A stretch of DNA of 64,000 nucleotides from Latrodectus hesperus (Eukaryota; Arthropoda; Arachnida; Araneae; Theridiidae): positions 45,419,673 to 45,483,672 of the forward strand of contig CM075860.1 of the NCBI GenBank assembly GCA_037975125.1, written 5' to 3'. Shown here in pieces: positions 29,376 to 41,270 of this stretch. The notes below the pieces were generated by a model. The model had not been told where the DNA came from, did not search any database, and saw only the letters and a list, made by a program, of their open reading frames with translations. The stretch's first letter is position 1. The number at the start of each line of letters is the position of its first letter. A program made the position numbers and the translations under genes.

Positions 29376-30159
29376 TTAGAATAATTGTAAGAATAACATT
29401 GATTTGTATTCACTACTTTTATTATAAAAATAAAATTATAAATATAACATTCAACATTACTGAACATTTGAATCTTTCAACAGAGTATCATGAATTATAT
29501 ATGAAACATCTCAGAAGTTATTCGACTGAGAATTCTTATGCTTATGAAAAACTTTTTGATACCAATGCGAAAATGTCTTTAACTTATTTAAATTAATTTA
29601 TTTAATCTATCCATTTCCTTAGTTTAGAAATTTATGTTTTCATACAGAAACTAATTTTGAATTAAAGATTTAAAAAATTAAAGTATTAGTCTCATTGAAC
29701 TCGTTAAAATTTTTTGTCCTAATTTTACTAATTAAATTTTGACATAAATTATTTTCTATGTGCTTAAATCAATAAAGAATCATGACTACTTTAAAGGGAA
29801 TTATTATCAAATTAATTTTGGTAAAACATTTTTATTAAATCTTCATATGTATAATAAATGCGTATTTTTTGTATGAAGCGCTTTACTTGCTTAGCATAAA
29901 TGATAGAACATTTTCTTATATTATATAAAAATAATAATGTCTGTTAATGTATTATCATATAAAAGGGATTTTATCAAAAGGTGGGAGTATATGTCAAGTA
30001 CAGCTGATTAATTTTAGCCAATATATTAATCAGTTATACTTTACAGAAGTCATTTAATTATATTTGCTTGTACTTTTTTGTTACTTTATGTTTAATTTAG
30101 AAAATAAATATTAAATATTTCCCTCCATTAAACGATAAAAACAATTAAGATCGTAAATG
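29376..30159. other. AT-rich spacer
   Basis: No gene or element is recognised. The frame at 29399-29596 is low in complexity. Confidence 0.5.
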
Positions 30160-30290
30160 TTGCATCTTTCATAGTCTATTATTTGCTTAAACTGTATATG
30201 AAATATATTCCTACAAATTTTTATTTTAAGGAAGATTTAGTGGCGACATCTATTGACATCATTTAGAAAGATTCACTGATTCACTAAATC
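30160..30290 (+). repeat. uninterrupted paralogue of the 28810-29375 repeat
   Basis: CTTTCATAGTCTATT, TACAAATTTT, GAAGATTTAGTGGCGACATC and TATTGACATCATTTAGA occur in the same order as in the interrupted copy. This shows the pre-insertion arrangement of the site at 28898-29343. Confidence 0.5.
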
Positions 30291-31639
30291 TGTCAATAAT
30301 TCACAGCTGAAAAAATAATATCTTTTCAGAGGCGTAGTGACGGGGAGGAGGCGGCAAGGAGGGCTATCATGCCCCGGTTGCAGCTTGCAGAAGGGCGCCA
30401 AATCATTTCAAAGATAACAAAAATTTTCAGAAAATTTCAATCTTAGTTTTATTTTAATATTTATTTTATTCGGTGAAATAAACTTTGCATTTTATAATTA
30501 TACTGTCATGTCCACGGAAAAATAAAAAAAAAGCTCCAGGAAAGAATAAAATTTGGGAAAAAATGTTGTTGATAAAAAATATATGAGGAAGAGCTGCAGG
30601 AGCTTGCCATAAACGAAACTTTTACTCTTATATTTCAATATTTTTGCATAACTTAGTTCCCTTTAAAAAGTATGTTTATTTAACCATGCTTTCGAATTTT
30701 ATTTCTTAATCAATTAGATTATCGGTTTTCATTCTTTTAATCCTTTCCTTTTTAAGTTTCATATTTTGCAAAAGGTTTGTGATACTATTGTTCTGCACTA
30801 CAAATTTTGTAAATATGTAAATAACGAAAATATCTTAATTTTTTCTTAGGAAATTTCTGGAATATTAGATTGGTCAATTCCATTTTAATGCATATGAGCT
30901 GTTTTTATTTTTGTATAAAGTTATTTACCAAATTATTTGTATTAATGTTATATTATTTTTGGATCTATTAACTTAGGGAGATTACAGAAGAGTAAGCTCA
31001 TGAAAGACACCTATTTAATTTTGTGAATACGCCAAGATTCTCAGTGCCCTTTATGAGTACTAATTGTTGTGCAGGTTATCTAAGTGAAGTTATTTTACTA
31101 AAAAAAAAAGTCATAATAATACTAACAAAACAAATAAGTTTGCTTTACTCAAAATAAAAAAAAGCGTTCAATGAATATTATTTCCTCTGGCCCCTTCCGA
31201 ATGTTATAATTATTCAAAAATTAAAAAAAAATTGTCGAAATTTCAGTGTTTTGAAATATTATTTGACGTGCTATTTTTAATTTCTCATAAGAGATTAAAT
31301 CCTTTTATTGAACAAGCAGTTTTTCATTAATATTTTAAATTTCCTTTTATGATGAAAAAGGTGAAAAACTTAATTTTATTTTGACTATAATAACTTAATA
31401 AAAAATTATTCGCAGAAAAAGAAAATTTCATATAACTGAAATATTATTAATGAAAACTTGTAAGAATTTAAATGTGCTAATAGCATCAGAAAAATCAAAT
31501 TTTACTATCAAGAAGCGATATAGAAAGATTAAATTCAGTTGTTATTGAGACTTTGGGAAATTATATTATCCATTGTCCCAAAATTAAAACAAATTCTTGT
31601 ATTTTTATCTTAGGCTATATTGTAGCCTTTTAACCTAGT

Positions 31640-31870
31640 GTCGCGTTATACTCGTGAGAAAATCCTGCTGAAACAGTGTTTCTCATTAGCGGTCCCCTTT
31701 GTCCAAAATATTTTGTCCGGCAAGGAGGAAGGAACCTCCCTCCATAGTGTCCGGCACCAGGCTGACCTTCAAAGAAAGGGGGGAACTTTCCACAGTATGC
31801 CCCGCAGGGAATTGTCTTCCTGGAATGGAAATAGAGGGGATCGAGAACTAATTACCTCCAAATTCTAGGA
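31640..31870 (+). other. GC-richer patch inside the large hAT
   Basis: It begins near CAGTGTTTCTCATTAGCGG, which resembles a hAT-style terminal repeat. No matching end or target duplication was found. The 76-codon open frame is unrecognised. It may be a fragment of another element nested in the hAT. Confidence 0.3.
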
Positions 31871-33796
31871 AAACACAAACTTTCTTTCCTTTTTATAGTT
31901 CACACGGTTAGTATTTCGTTTCTTCCCAAACATAGCTTCATTGGAAACAAAAATGTAAACTTTTGAAAACCTGGAGTTTTGACATTTAAAATATTATTGC
32001 CGTAAGTTGTGTGTATTTTCTGTCTACTATGTATTCTTTCGATTTCAATATTTATTTCATATTTTAGCTAGTATAAATATTTACTAACATCAGCTTACAG
32101 AGCTTTGAAAATTAAATATTAAATTACTTATTAGTTAAAACTATTCATTTAAAAGTAATTTACTTAATGTTTAAATGTTTTATTTGGGGAAATAATTTTT
32201 ATTTGACTCGTAATTCTGTTGGCTTTACATTAGCACCTTATATTAAAAAATTCTTTTTTCAAATGGCATAAATTCAAAAGCTATGAATGTTTTCCTTTTT
32301 AAATGTTTTTTTCTTTTCTGTATGCTTAAACAAACAGAATCTTCTTTAATAGCGTAACAACCTATTACATGTCTTAGCTGCCTTTACAGCACGTCTTAAA
32401 TATACAGAATATATTTCTTAATTAATTAGTTTAATTTATACAAATTTAAATAAATCTTTTAACTTGAAAAATTCTTTCAAGAAATTTATAAAGAAATCGT
32501 ACTCACATTTTACATTGTCAAGAATTTCTCATTTTACATTGTAAAATTATAAAAATAAGATCGTCTTTAAATGATATAACTTTATTGAAAAAGAAAAAAA
32601 ACCTCCTGTCATTGCTTGAGCACCACTTCCAAAGTGATTCTAAATAGAAATAAATTTTAACTTCATAAAAATTACCCCTTATTTTAATAATAAAATATAT
32701 TTTAATATCTTAAAAAAACAGTTTTATTAAATACCTTATAAATACGAAGAAAATTTTCACTACTACGATAACTGAAAAAATATCTTTAAATAAAATTAAG
32801 TGATATAACAGTTAAAATATATTTTTATCTCAGCACTTGTAATTCTTGATAATAATTCTAATCAGTGAAAAACTTGAAAGAACAATATTGAGTGCATCAG
32901 TTTGGAAAAAAAAAATATAATTTTTAATAACATAATATATATTGTTTGGTTGAAAATTTCTGATTATATTAAATATACATAATTTTACTTGAATTTGTGT
33001 GTTTTGATTTTTGATTTAAGAAATTTTTTGCAAAATAGTTTTATTGTCTATATTAGCGTTTCGTTGCTTATCTGAAATTTGCATTGATAATGCTATGGCA
33101 GGATTTAGTTATCTAAATTGAAATTAGATGAAAACTTATTAACAAAGATCTTCTAATTTTAGAATAAAAAAAATTGGTTTTATGGTAAAAAAATGAAATA
33201 TTATAAATTATCAATATAACGTTTTGTGATTTAAATTTTTTACATTAAAAATAATTTTGGTTTACATTAATGGTCTGAATGATACAATTTAAAAAGCTAT
33301 TTTAAATGCGAAATTTCCTATAAAGTTGCTGTTTTTCACTGGAATTTTTTGAAATAAAAAAAATGAAATAAAAGTCAAAGTTTCAGTTTAATCTGTGGTA
33401 AATGAAATGTTTAAAAAAAATATCATTGTGAAAAATCAGGTGAGTTGATCTTAAATTTGGGGTGTAATGTCTTACCCAATTATTATTTTGCAATAAATAG
33501 CTAAAGTTTGTGAAGTTACAGAATATTACAAAATTTTTGAAAATTTGTTAGGATAAGTTATAGCATATGTTCAACACATAATGATCCACTATTCGTAGAG
33601 TCTTTCATAACTAAGATAATGCACAATTAATAGGGAATAAAAATGTTTAATTGCTTCATTTGGTATACAAGCTAGAAAAAATAATTTAAAAATTTCTTAA
33701 GACATTGTTATGGAAATGTTAAATCATTATAATAAATTTTCTTAAAAGTTAAAAATTAATTGATAAATAAATATCCCGACTTCAAAATTATAATAT

Positions 33797-34087
33797 CCGG
33801 ATCAAGGCCTACAGTCAACACCCCCTAGATACAGGGTAGCAACACCTCCTGTATCTAGGGGGTATTGCTACAGTGCCCATATCCATTTTCCTAAACGAGG
33901 GCCCTGGGGTGCGAAGCATATATCCCGGTTTGGTAGTCAGCCCAAAGTGAAATCCCCGGTGTTTAGCTCCCAAGGATGATTGGTCTTCAGTTAATCGACC
34001 CACTGAAAGGATGATAAGTTGAGTGGACCTAGCTTGAGAATCGAACTTATGACCTCTGCCTTGGGATCGCTGAGTCACCGTGTTTAA
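33797..34087 (-). mobile_element. tRNA-derived SINE nested in the large hAT
   Basis: On the minus strand an A-box-like GTGACTCAGCG is followed by a perfect B box, GTTCGATTC, in CATAAGTTCGATTCTC. A ~220-bp body then ends at a 16-bp foldback (33820-33863). No clear target duplication was seen. The 91-codon minus frame across it is a by-product. Confidence 0.65.
33820..33863. repeat. perfect 16-bp foldback at the SINE 3' end
   Basis: ACCCCCTAGATACAGG at 33820-33835 pairs exactly with 33848-33863 across a 12-nt loop. It lies at the 3' end of the SINE and is GC-rich, so it should be very stable in RNA. Confidence 0.85.
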
Positions 34088-34982
34088 CAAATGTAAAAGT
34101 TTTGAGTAAATTTTATCATACAGATTTCCATGGAACAGAAGTCTATAGAGAAATGTGGTACTGAATGATGTTACTCAGCATTAGAAAAGAAACTAAACTT
34201 AAAACTCCATTAGAACTTCCAACATGCTTTACCTCATACGGTGAAGAAAGAGAGAAGAGGTTGCCATTCAAATATTTTTAATTATTTCTGCATCAATTGC
34301 AAGCTGTGAACTTTCATTGAGCAAAAATTAATTTTGACTTATTTATGATCCACCATGAGTCAAAACCGTCTAAGTTTTTATCTTAAGTATAGAAGATTTA
34401 ACAATCTTTAATATAGAAAAAGAAAATTTTTTGAAATGATCAACTTTGATAACGTAATTCATCAATTCGCTTCAGCAAAGACAAGAAAATTGTGAATAGT
34501 GTATTATATATTAGATTGCAAATAATTACACATCTGCTTATATCTATGATACGCAATGAATTATTTCATGTTTAAAAAATTTTATGTTTTTTGAAATAAT
34601 TGTATTAGTATATAAAATCAATAATACCTTTTTATAATTAATTCTAAAACACATAAGTCCGATTATTCTCATGACACTTTTCCGAATCCAATATAAGTGT
34701 TTTTTGTAAATTAGAATTGAATTTTGTTTAAATTTAAAACTTTGTTTGAGACTTTAATATATTTTCGATTATTTTATAGTAGGTACAATATTTTTATTGT
34801 ATTCTTTATTACAATTTTACTCCATTTATACTATAATGTATTATATATCGTTATATTATTATACATCTCTTGTTACTTAATACATTTTATTCCCATATTT
34901 AAATTGTATTTTTTTCAACGGGGTGCCAAGAAAGGTATCGTACCCGGACGCCGATTTTGCTCACTACGCCACTGTATCTTTT

Positions 34983-36599
34983 CTAAATGTGTAAGGGTTG
35001 TTAAAGCTCTCGAATATTTCATCATAGTATTGTTAATATGAATTAAGTCACGAGCCAAAATTTAGATTCAAGTTGGAGTAAAACAAGTTAACGGACTCAT
35101 TTTCCACAGCTCTCAGAAGTTAACAATCTAAGTTCTTGCATTTGTTATGGTGATTTCGCCAAAGATTCCTCAGTCCGTTTTCGCAGAACAAAAAATTGTG
35201 TTTTTATTTTCCTAATTAAGAGCAATACATGTTATTAATATGCAATAATACATGTAACTTCAAAAAGGAAAGCGCAATTCTAAACTGCTCTTATTATAGA
35301 ACTGGTTAAATACTCTTATGTAATATTTATTACGTTTTCAAAAAGTTTTATGACAAATATTACTAAGTATTAATCATGATTTCCATGGATCATAGTGGGA
35401 AGTTCTATGCTAATGAGCAAAGATTGTTGCTCCCTTTGCTCACGCAAGTGTTTATGGACAGAATAAACAAATCTCTTTTGTTTGTCGGTAGGAGTAAAAG
35501 TCTGTCACTTATTTTAGAATGTGCACTGATTGTTTGTAACCATGTCCCCTTCTGAAATATTCCTTAGCACGTTCTACAAACAACACTGAATCTGCAACAG
35601 TGATTCCCTCGAACAGTCAGTGTCACTTAATTTTAGAATACATGCTAATTAAATTGAATTATTAAAGTTAGTTAACATTTAAAAGATTTTAAATTTATCT
35701 GAAGTTGTTGATACCATAAAGTATGTTAAAATTATGGAGTTAATAAGCTATTAATATTCCGGAATCAAATCAATATTTAAGTATATAACAGTATAAGCTA
35801 TTTCTCCTTATAATAAAGCTCTTGTAGAGAAAAAGCGTGAAAAAGAGTACATTAATTCCGTTTATTTTTATTTAATCGAAAAGGTACAATGATTTTTCAT
35901 TTTCAGCAAAAAGCCATAAAATATAGTTAAATAGAACGGTTGTTTTTATTCCCTATAAACTTTATTTTGTTTCATTGATAAAAGGGATTTTCATACTTAA
36001 TTTCTATAAACATAATTGGTAAAAAGTCTCTTAAGTACACTGAATATTTTAGCCGAATTTATAGCTGAAAATTGATGTTTTATTTGTTCATTTTGTTAGT
36101 TTTATTTTTTATAACCATAAAGTGGATGTTTCTTTCGTTATTGGTGATAACCTGACCTAGCCACTTTATTACGATTCTCATTGGTTTAAAATATCCATGA
36201 CGTCAGATAATGTTTCATCCACATCACATGGTATTGAAACGGCGTCATAAATCAAATTTGTCGACGAATTAGTTGCCTGGCTTCCAATTGCAATTTTCGA
36301 AAGGCAGGAAACAAGGCAAAGTTTACCATCTGAAGAATAGTGTAGTCTGAATCTACACTATTCTTGTCTGAGAATGTGTAGAATTACATTTTATTAATGA
36401 AACGATTTAGGTTAATTAATGAAACAAAACCAAAGCATCGGTTTGAGAAGTAATTTTCCATTGATTCAGGAACAGAACAGCAGAAAAAAACATGACAGAA
36501 TATCCACTTTATGATTAGTTTAAAAATTAAATTAAATAAATTTTTAATTTTTTTATAAATTTTTTAATTTTTAAAAATTTTATTAAAACAGAAATTTAA
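34983..36599. other. non-coding spacer with CRE/CCAAT-bearing patch
   Basis: A patch at 36110-36330 contains a CCAAT-type CTCATTGGTTT and, about 20 bases on, a full CRE palindrome TGACGTCA in ATGACGTCAGA. This might be regulatory, but no linked exon is visible. A foldback lies at 36333-36365. A loose direct repeat (GTCACTTATTTTAGAAT and GTCACTTAATTTTAGAAT) lies at about 35503 and 35623. Confidence 0.4.
36333..36365. repeat. perfect 13-bp foldback, 7-nt loop
   Basis: AAGAATAGTGTAG at 36333-36345 is matched exactly by CTACACTATTCTT at 36353-36365. Confidence 0.8.
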
Positions 36600-36600
36600 A

Positions 36601-36620
36601 TTAGGTTAGGTTAGGTTAGA
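36601..36620 (+). repeat. short TTAGG (arthropod telomere-type) run
   Basis: Three TTAGG units plus a TTAGA lie at the presumed 3' end of the minus-strand retroelement. Read in the element's direction this is a CCTAA-type tail. It is either the element's own 3' repeat or its target. Confidence 0.7.
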
Positions 36621-36840
36621 TTACGACAAAAAACTGTTTTGGAGCTTTATGCTCATGGGTTTATAGCTCGCATTAAGTAAGATTGAGTTTTTATTTCAAA
36701 CCTAAACAAAAAATGATGAATTGATGATTTTGAAAAAGGAAAAAAAAAAAAGACAATCAAAATGAAAAGATAAGCACGGCGTTTAATTGACAAATGAAGG
36801 GGAAATTAAGCCGCTTGGAAATACAAAGACGAGAAAAAAA

Positions 36841-39199
36841 TTAGAATCTATTAATTTGTTTCAAAAAAGAATTTGTTGCGTCAATTTTCTCTTTAGGACT
36901 CGTTGACAAATCTAAGATCCAAGAGAAAGAAAGAAAGAGCTCCGATATTAAGTTTTTCTCTTAAGGAATTTCTTGCTTGATCATATAGAGGACACGATAG
37001 CATTATGCGATCCATGGTTTCTCTTTCTCTACATGAGCATTTATCCGTTGAAGAAAGTCTGAATTTATGTAATTTAGCATTTGTCGGAAAAGATCTAGTT
37101 CTAACTCTAGCTAGCCACACTTCTTCAAGGCGAGAATTAATATAATTGCGGTGAATTTTCGTGATAGAAGACATGTGCGAAAAGTTAGAGCCATATTTAC
37201 TATTTTTCCATTCGTTGTTATTATAATTGATAAAAAGGTTTCTTATATTATGGATAAGGTTTTCAGGTGAAATCGAGTGCAGAATATAAGTTTTATTAAT
37301 GGCCGATTTTGCAAGAGCATCTACTTTTTCGTTCCCAGCAATTCCGGAATGACCTGGAATCCAAACTAATTGAATAGATTCGCAAATCTTAGTTGCATTT
37401 CCTAAAGCTGATTCGATGTGTTGAGTGATGGCTGGGGAAGAGGTTGAGAGAGAATTCAAACTGCTAAGACAGGATAAGGAGTCTGATAATATGACACAGT
37501 TAAAGGGAGAAATACATAATTTAGTGACCGCCAGATATAAAGCCAAAGCCTCTGCTGTAAAGATGGAATTAGAGTTATTGATTTGCCTGGAAACAAAGGA
37601 GTTTTTTCTGCTGTTATAAACAGCGATTCCAAGTTTATTTTCTATTTTAGATGCATCAGTAAATAATAATATGTGATTGGACCATTCAGAAGTACTATGC
37701 AGTTCAAAGATGTCATTGATAATATTTGTAGGAAGATTTTTAGTCTGAAAAGTATATTTTCTACAAAATATTTTTAAATTAACATTAACAGATGTAGGTT
37801 TTGCAGGAACTCTTAAAATATGTAATTCTTGAATTCCATTCTCTTCAAACCATTTTTTCACTCGCAAAGATAGAGGAAGAGCGCAAGAGATATGGCTGTA
37901 TGGTATTGATTCCCACAAATTACCACATGGACATTTAGTAGAAAGTGCAAGGTTTCTAATGTACATCCTTGTAGAGAAAGTTTTGCCTTACAGAAAGAGG
38001 TAAGACCCCTGCTTCTTTCAGAAGAAGTGGAATTGGTGTCCAGCGAGGAAGACCTGTGGCAATTCTAAGAATTGAGTGATATATCGGATCCAAGATCTTT
38101 AGGTCTGATAAGCTCGCAGATATGTAAATATATGAAGTCCATAATCGAGGCTACTTGTAATGAAGAACTGAACAATTTGAAGTAAGTGGTTAGTTTTTGC
38201 TCCCCATCTATTACCTGCAATAGCTTTTAAAACATTAATTTTCTTCTGGATGGATTTTTTTTTCATTTGAAAATTATACTTAAAAGGTTAAATTATTATA
38301 CTAATAATTAAATAAGGTTAAGTTATTAGTAATATAGAGGCCCAGAATTTTTATGTGCTTAGACCAAGAGATAGGTAATTGGTTTATAGTTAGTTCAAAA
38401 TTTACAGGAGATTTTTTGGAAAAGAAATCAATGACTGAACATTTTGAGGAATCAATTTTTAGTTTCCATTCTTTGCACCATTGTTCAAAGTTTTATGATT
38501 GCAGTCTGTGCATTTTTTGCTGTAGACTTTCTTGTTATGAATGAGCAGCCAAAAGGATTATGTCATCAGCATAAATAAAATACTTAATGTCAGGAGAGAG
38601 AACTTCGTAAATATCTGACACATAAATCATGAAAAGAAAGGGAGAAAGAACACTGCCTTGAGGAACACCTCTAGTAGAGAAAGTCGATTGAGATAAAGTT
38701 GCATGCCATTTCACTTTAAAATTTCTATCCGATATAGAATCCAATATCCAGTGAGCAGCACTTCCTCTGATATCAAGTTAGAGGAGCTTATAAATAAGAC
38801 CGTCTGGCTACACTGAATCGTAAGTTTGAGATATGTCTACAGTTGCGCATGATATATTTTCTCTGTGAGCGTAAAGCAATAATATGATGATGAAGTATAG
38901 AAAGAACACTATCGCAACCTCTATGAGGCATAAATCCATGATGATTTGGATGAAAATATTTGGAAAGGGAGATGATTTATTAGACGACTTAATATCATGC
39001 GTTTCATGACCTTACATAGAACACTTGCAAGAGATATTGGGTGATAAGAATTTACTGAAGTAGTATCTTTCCCAGGTTTTACTATAGAAATTATGATGAA
39101 TTTTTTCCAAGACGGGGGAACAATACCGCTTAACCAAGAGTTATTTATGAGTGACAAAAGGACTGAGGTTGCAATACATGAAGAATGTTGCTGATGCAA
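36841..39199 (-). pseudogene. downstream element: RT plus RNase H, degenerate
   Basis: It begins abruptly inside RT fingers (WLSGIVPPSWKK, then KPGKDTTSVNSYHPISLASV). It continues through MPHRGCDSVLSILHHHIIA and GVPQGSVLSPFLFMIYVSDI to the catalytic FIYADDIILLA (38535-38744). After a gap it becomes a 357-codon open RNase H frame (36893-37966) with LLFTDAS, IFTAEALAL, ILSDSLSC and IPGHSGIAGNEKVDALAKSA, so all four acidic and His motifs are present. The terminal zinc motif keeps its Cys residues, but a family His is Arg (CSCRERETMDRIMLSC). A late frameshift moves the true C-terminus (SPKEKIDATNSFLKQINRF) to a stop at 36841. Several frameshifts and stops make it inactive as a whole. The RNase H segment is the best preserved piece. 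Confidence 0.8.
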
Positions 39200-41095
39200 A
39201 TTTTAAAAACAATAATACTTAAGTCACTTCCCTGAGGAACCCCCTCACATTGGATAAATGAATTAGATAAAACAGATCCTATACGGACATTAAAAATGCG
39301 AGAACTTAAAAAATTCTTAATAAAGATGGGTAGATTTCCTCTGAAATTAAAATTATACACAGTAAGAAGAATTCCATAACGCCATGTCTTATCATAGGCC
39401 ATTTCTATATAAAAAATATAGACACCAAATGATGTCTCCGTACAAAGGCATTGATGTTTTTAGGTATGCAAGATTGTCTAGAGTAGATTGACCTTTCCGG
39501 AATCCACTTTGATAAATTGAAATGTACTGATTGTCTTCAAGTACATAAACAAGACGGGCATTGACCATATGCTCCAAAGTTTTAGCAAGGCAACTTGTGA
39601 GAGAAATTGGACGATAGTTTTGAGGATTAATTAAATCTTTCCCAGGTTTCAGCATCGGAATAACAATTGCTTTGCTCCAGAGACTGGAATAGAAATGTTC
39701 ATTCCATATTCTGTTGAATAGAACAAGAATGTTTATTAAAGATTCCTGAATAAGATGACAAAGCATCTTATATGAGATACCATCTGATCCCGGACTAGCA
39801 TTTTTAGTTTGGGACAGAACATCTCTCCGCAGTTCCAGCAAAGAGAAATTGCAATTATATGGATGTATGGCTTTATCATAAAACTTTATAGGTTTCTTTT
39901 CAGCTTGCTCTTTGGTTCCGAGAAATTTAAGATCATAAGAGGCTGGACTAGATACACTTGCAAAAGTTTCACCTAAAAGATTGGCAATATCATATTGAGA
40001 AGAAACTGTGTCAGCTCCTGCGTGTAGTATCGGGATAGAGAAATCCTGACACAAACCACTGAATGCTTTAACTTTCTTCCACAACTCTTTGCTATAAGTT
40101 GATGATGTGATGGAAGAGACATATCTTATCCAAGATTATTTTTGACTATTTCGAGCGAAAGCTTTAGGCTGGAAAGCTATGAGGTTTTCCATGGTAGGGC
40201 ACTTGTGAAAAACAGTCCACATCTTTTTTTGTTTCTTGTATGACACTTGGCACTCATGATTCCCCCATGGCTTATGATATTTGCGTGGATTTGGGGAGCG
40301 CTTGGGAATAGTGATTTTGGCAGCATCTAGAAGTGCATCAGTTACTTTTTGCACAGCATCATTAATATTCTAACTTCTAACCAAGCTGTCAGTAATCACA
40401 GCTAATTGAGTGTAGTAAGGCCAGTTTGCACGATGATAAGAATAAGATGAGGGGAAGACTTGTGGTCTGCTTATATCAGTTTGGTTGATAATTAAAGGAA
40501 AATGATCACTGTTATGTAAATCCTAATCAATATTAAAATTTAATGAAGAGAAAATAGCTAAATCTAATGAATGAAAAGTTTTGATGGTTGATGGAAATAA
40601 GTTATTTTTGTGGAATTTAGAAGACAGATATTGTTAGTAGAAATAAACTGTTCAATTATGTGACCACGAGGATTCATATTATCACTACCCCATAAGGTGT
40701 TATAACCATTAAAGTCACCAAGCAAAATAAAGGGTGTAGGTAGTTGATCCAGTAAATCGCTTTCATGGATGACAGCATGGGGAGGTAAGTGAACGCAACA
40801 AATAGTAATGAGAGAGGTTGAATGTATACGTACTGCAACAGCCTGTAATGATGTGTTAAGGGATTGTATTGAGCTAGGAATGTTACAAGACACAAGAATA
40901 CATACACGTCCAGAGACTGTATCATGGTTAACATCTTTCCTCACACAATTATAACCACACAATTTTAAACAGTACTGAGGTTTCAAAAATGTTTCTTAGA
41001 AGGCAAAAGATATTGGATTATATATATAAGTTAATAATTGCTTTTATATTTTCCATATGAGTGCGGAAACCTTGACTATTCCAAGAAACGAAGGT
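39200..41095 (-). pseudogene. upstream element: endonuclease plus partial RT
   Basis: The endonuclease starts FVSWNSQGFRTHMENIKAII near 41090. A stop replaces the Gln normally before the catalytic E (FAF-stop-ETFLKPQ). It continues in 40564-40986 with YNCVRKDVN and FILLGDFNGYNTLWGS, an exonuclease-endonuclease-phosphatase core. RT follows with a 230-codon open piece (39392-40084) containing ASPGSDGISYKMLCHL, MLKPGKDLINPQNYRPISLT and SGFRKGQSTLDNLAYL. After a frameshift come AYDKTWRYGILLTVYNF and GVPQGSDLS (39145-39402). It breaks off before the YADD box. A short open piece at 40136-40354 is the linker between the two domains. Confidence 0.8.
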
Positions 41096-41270
41096 TATCA
41101 TTAAGCTAAATGCATTGGAGCAAGCCATATGGGGTTCAGAGGAATCTTCAATTAGGAGTGTTTCATCATCTGAAGGATTTACCTTCTTTATACCTTTCTT
41201 AGAGGCAGTTAAGTTTCTTTTACTCTTTAAAGATGGTTTATGGAGCCCTTCTCTTGCATTCTTTAATTTT

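Larger units (their letters stand above)
30327..34974. mobile_element. 4.65-kb hAT-type element, coding-poor
   Basis: TATCTTTT at 30319-30326 is repeated exactly at 34975-34982. The terminal inverted repeats are CAGAGGCGTAGTGAC at the left and CAGTGGCGTAGTGAG at the right (read inward), 13 of 15 matching. Each is followed by GC-rich subterminal sequence with CCGG and GGGCGCC- or GGCGTCC-like words. An 8-bp target duplication and a CAG-starting inverted repeat are diagnostic of hAT. No transposase frame is evident in the very AT-rich interior, so it is non-autonomous or completely decayed. It contains a SINE (33797-34087) and a GC-richer patch at 31640-31870. Confidence 0.8.

Noticed and set aside
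33815..34090. 91-codon minus-strand frame
   Set aside because: It coincides with a tRNA-derived SINE and its foldback. No protein family fits.
34724..35041. 105-codon hydrophobic plus-strand frame that could be a membrane protein
   Set aside because: It runs across the right end of the large hAT and into its flank, so it cannot be one ancestral gene. Its composition matches AT-rich noise.
36601..36620. TTAGG repeats as a chromosome end
   Set aside because: There are only about four units and tens of kilobases of sequence on both sides, so it is not a telomere.
37425..37619. 64-codon plus-strand frame
   Set aside because: It is antisense to the well-preserved RNase H frame at 36893-37966.
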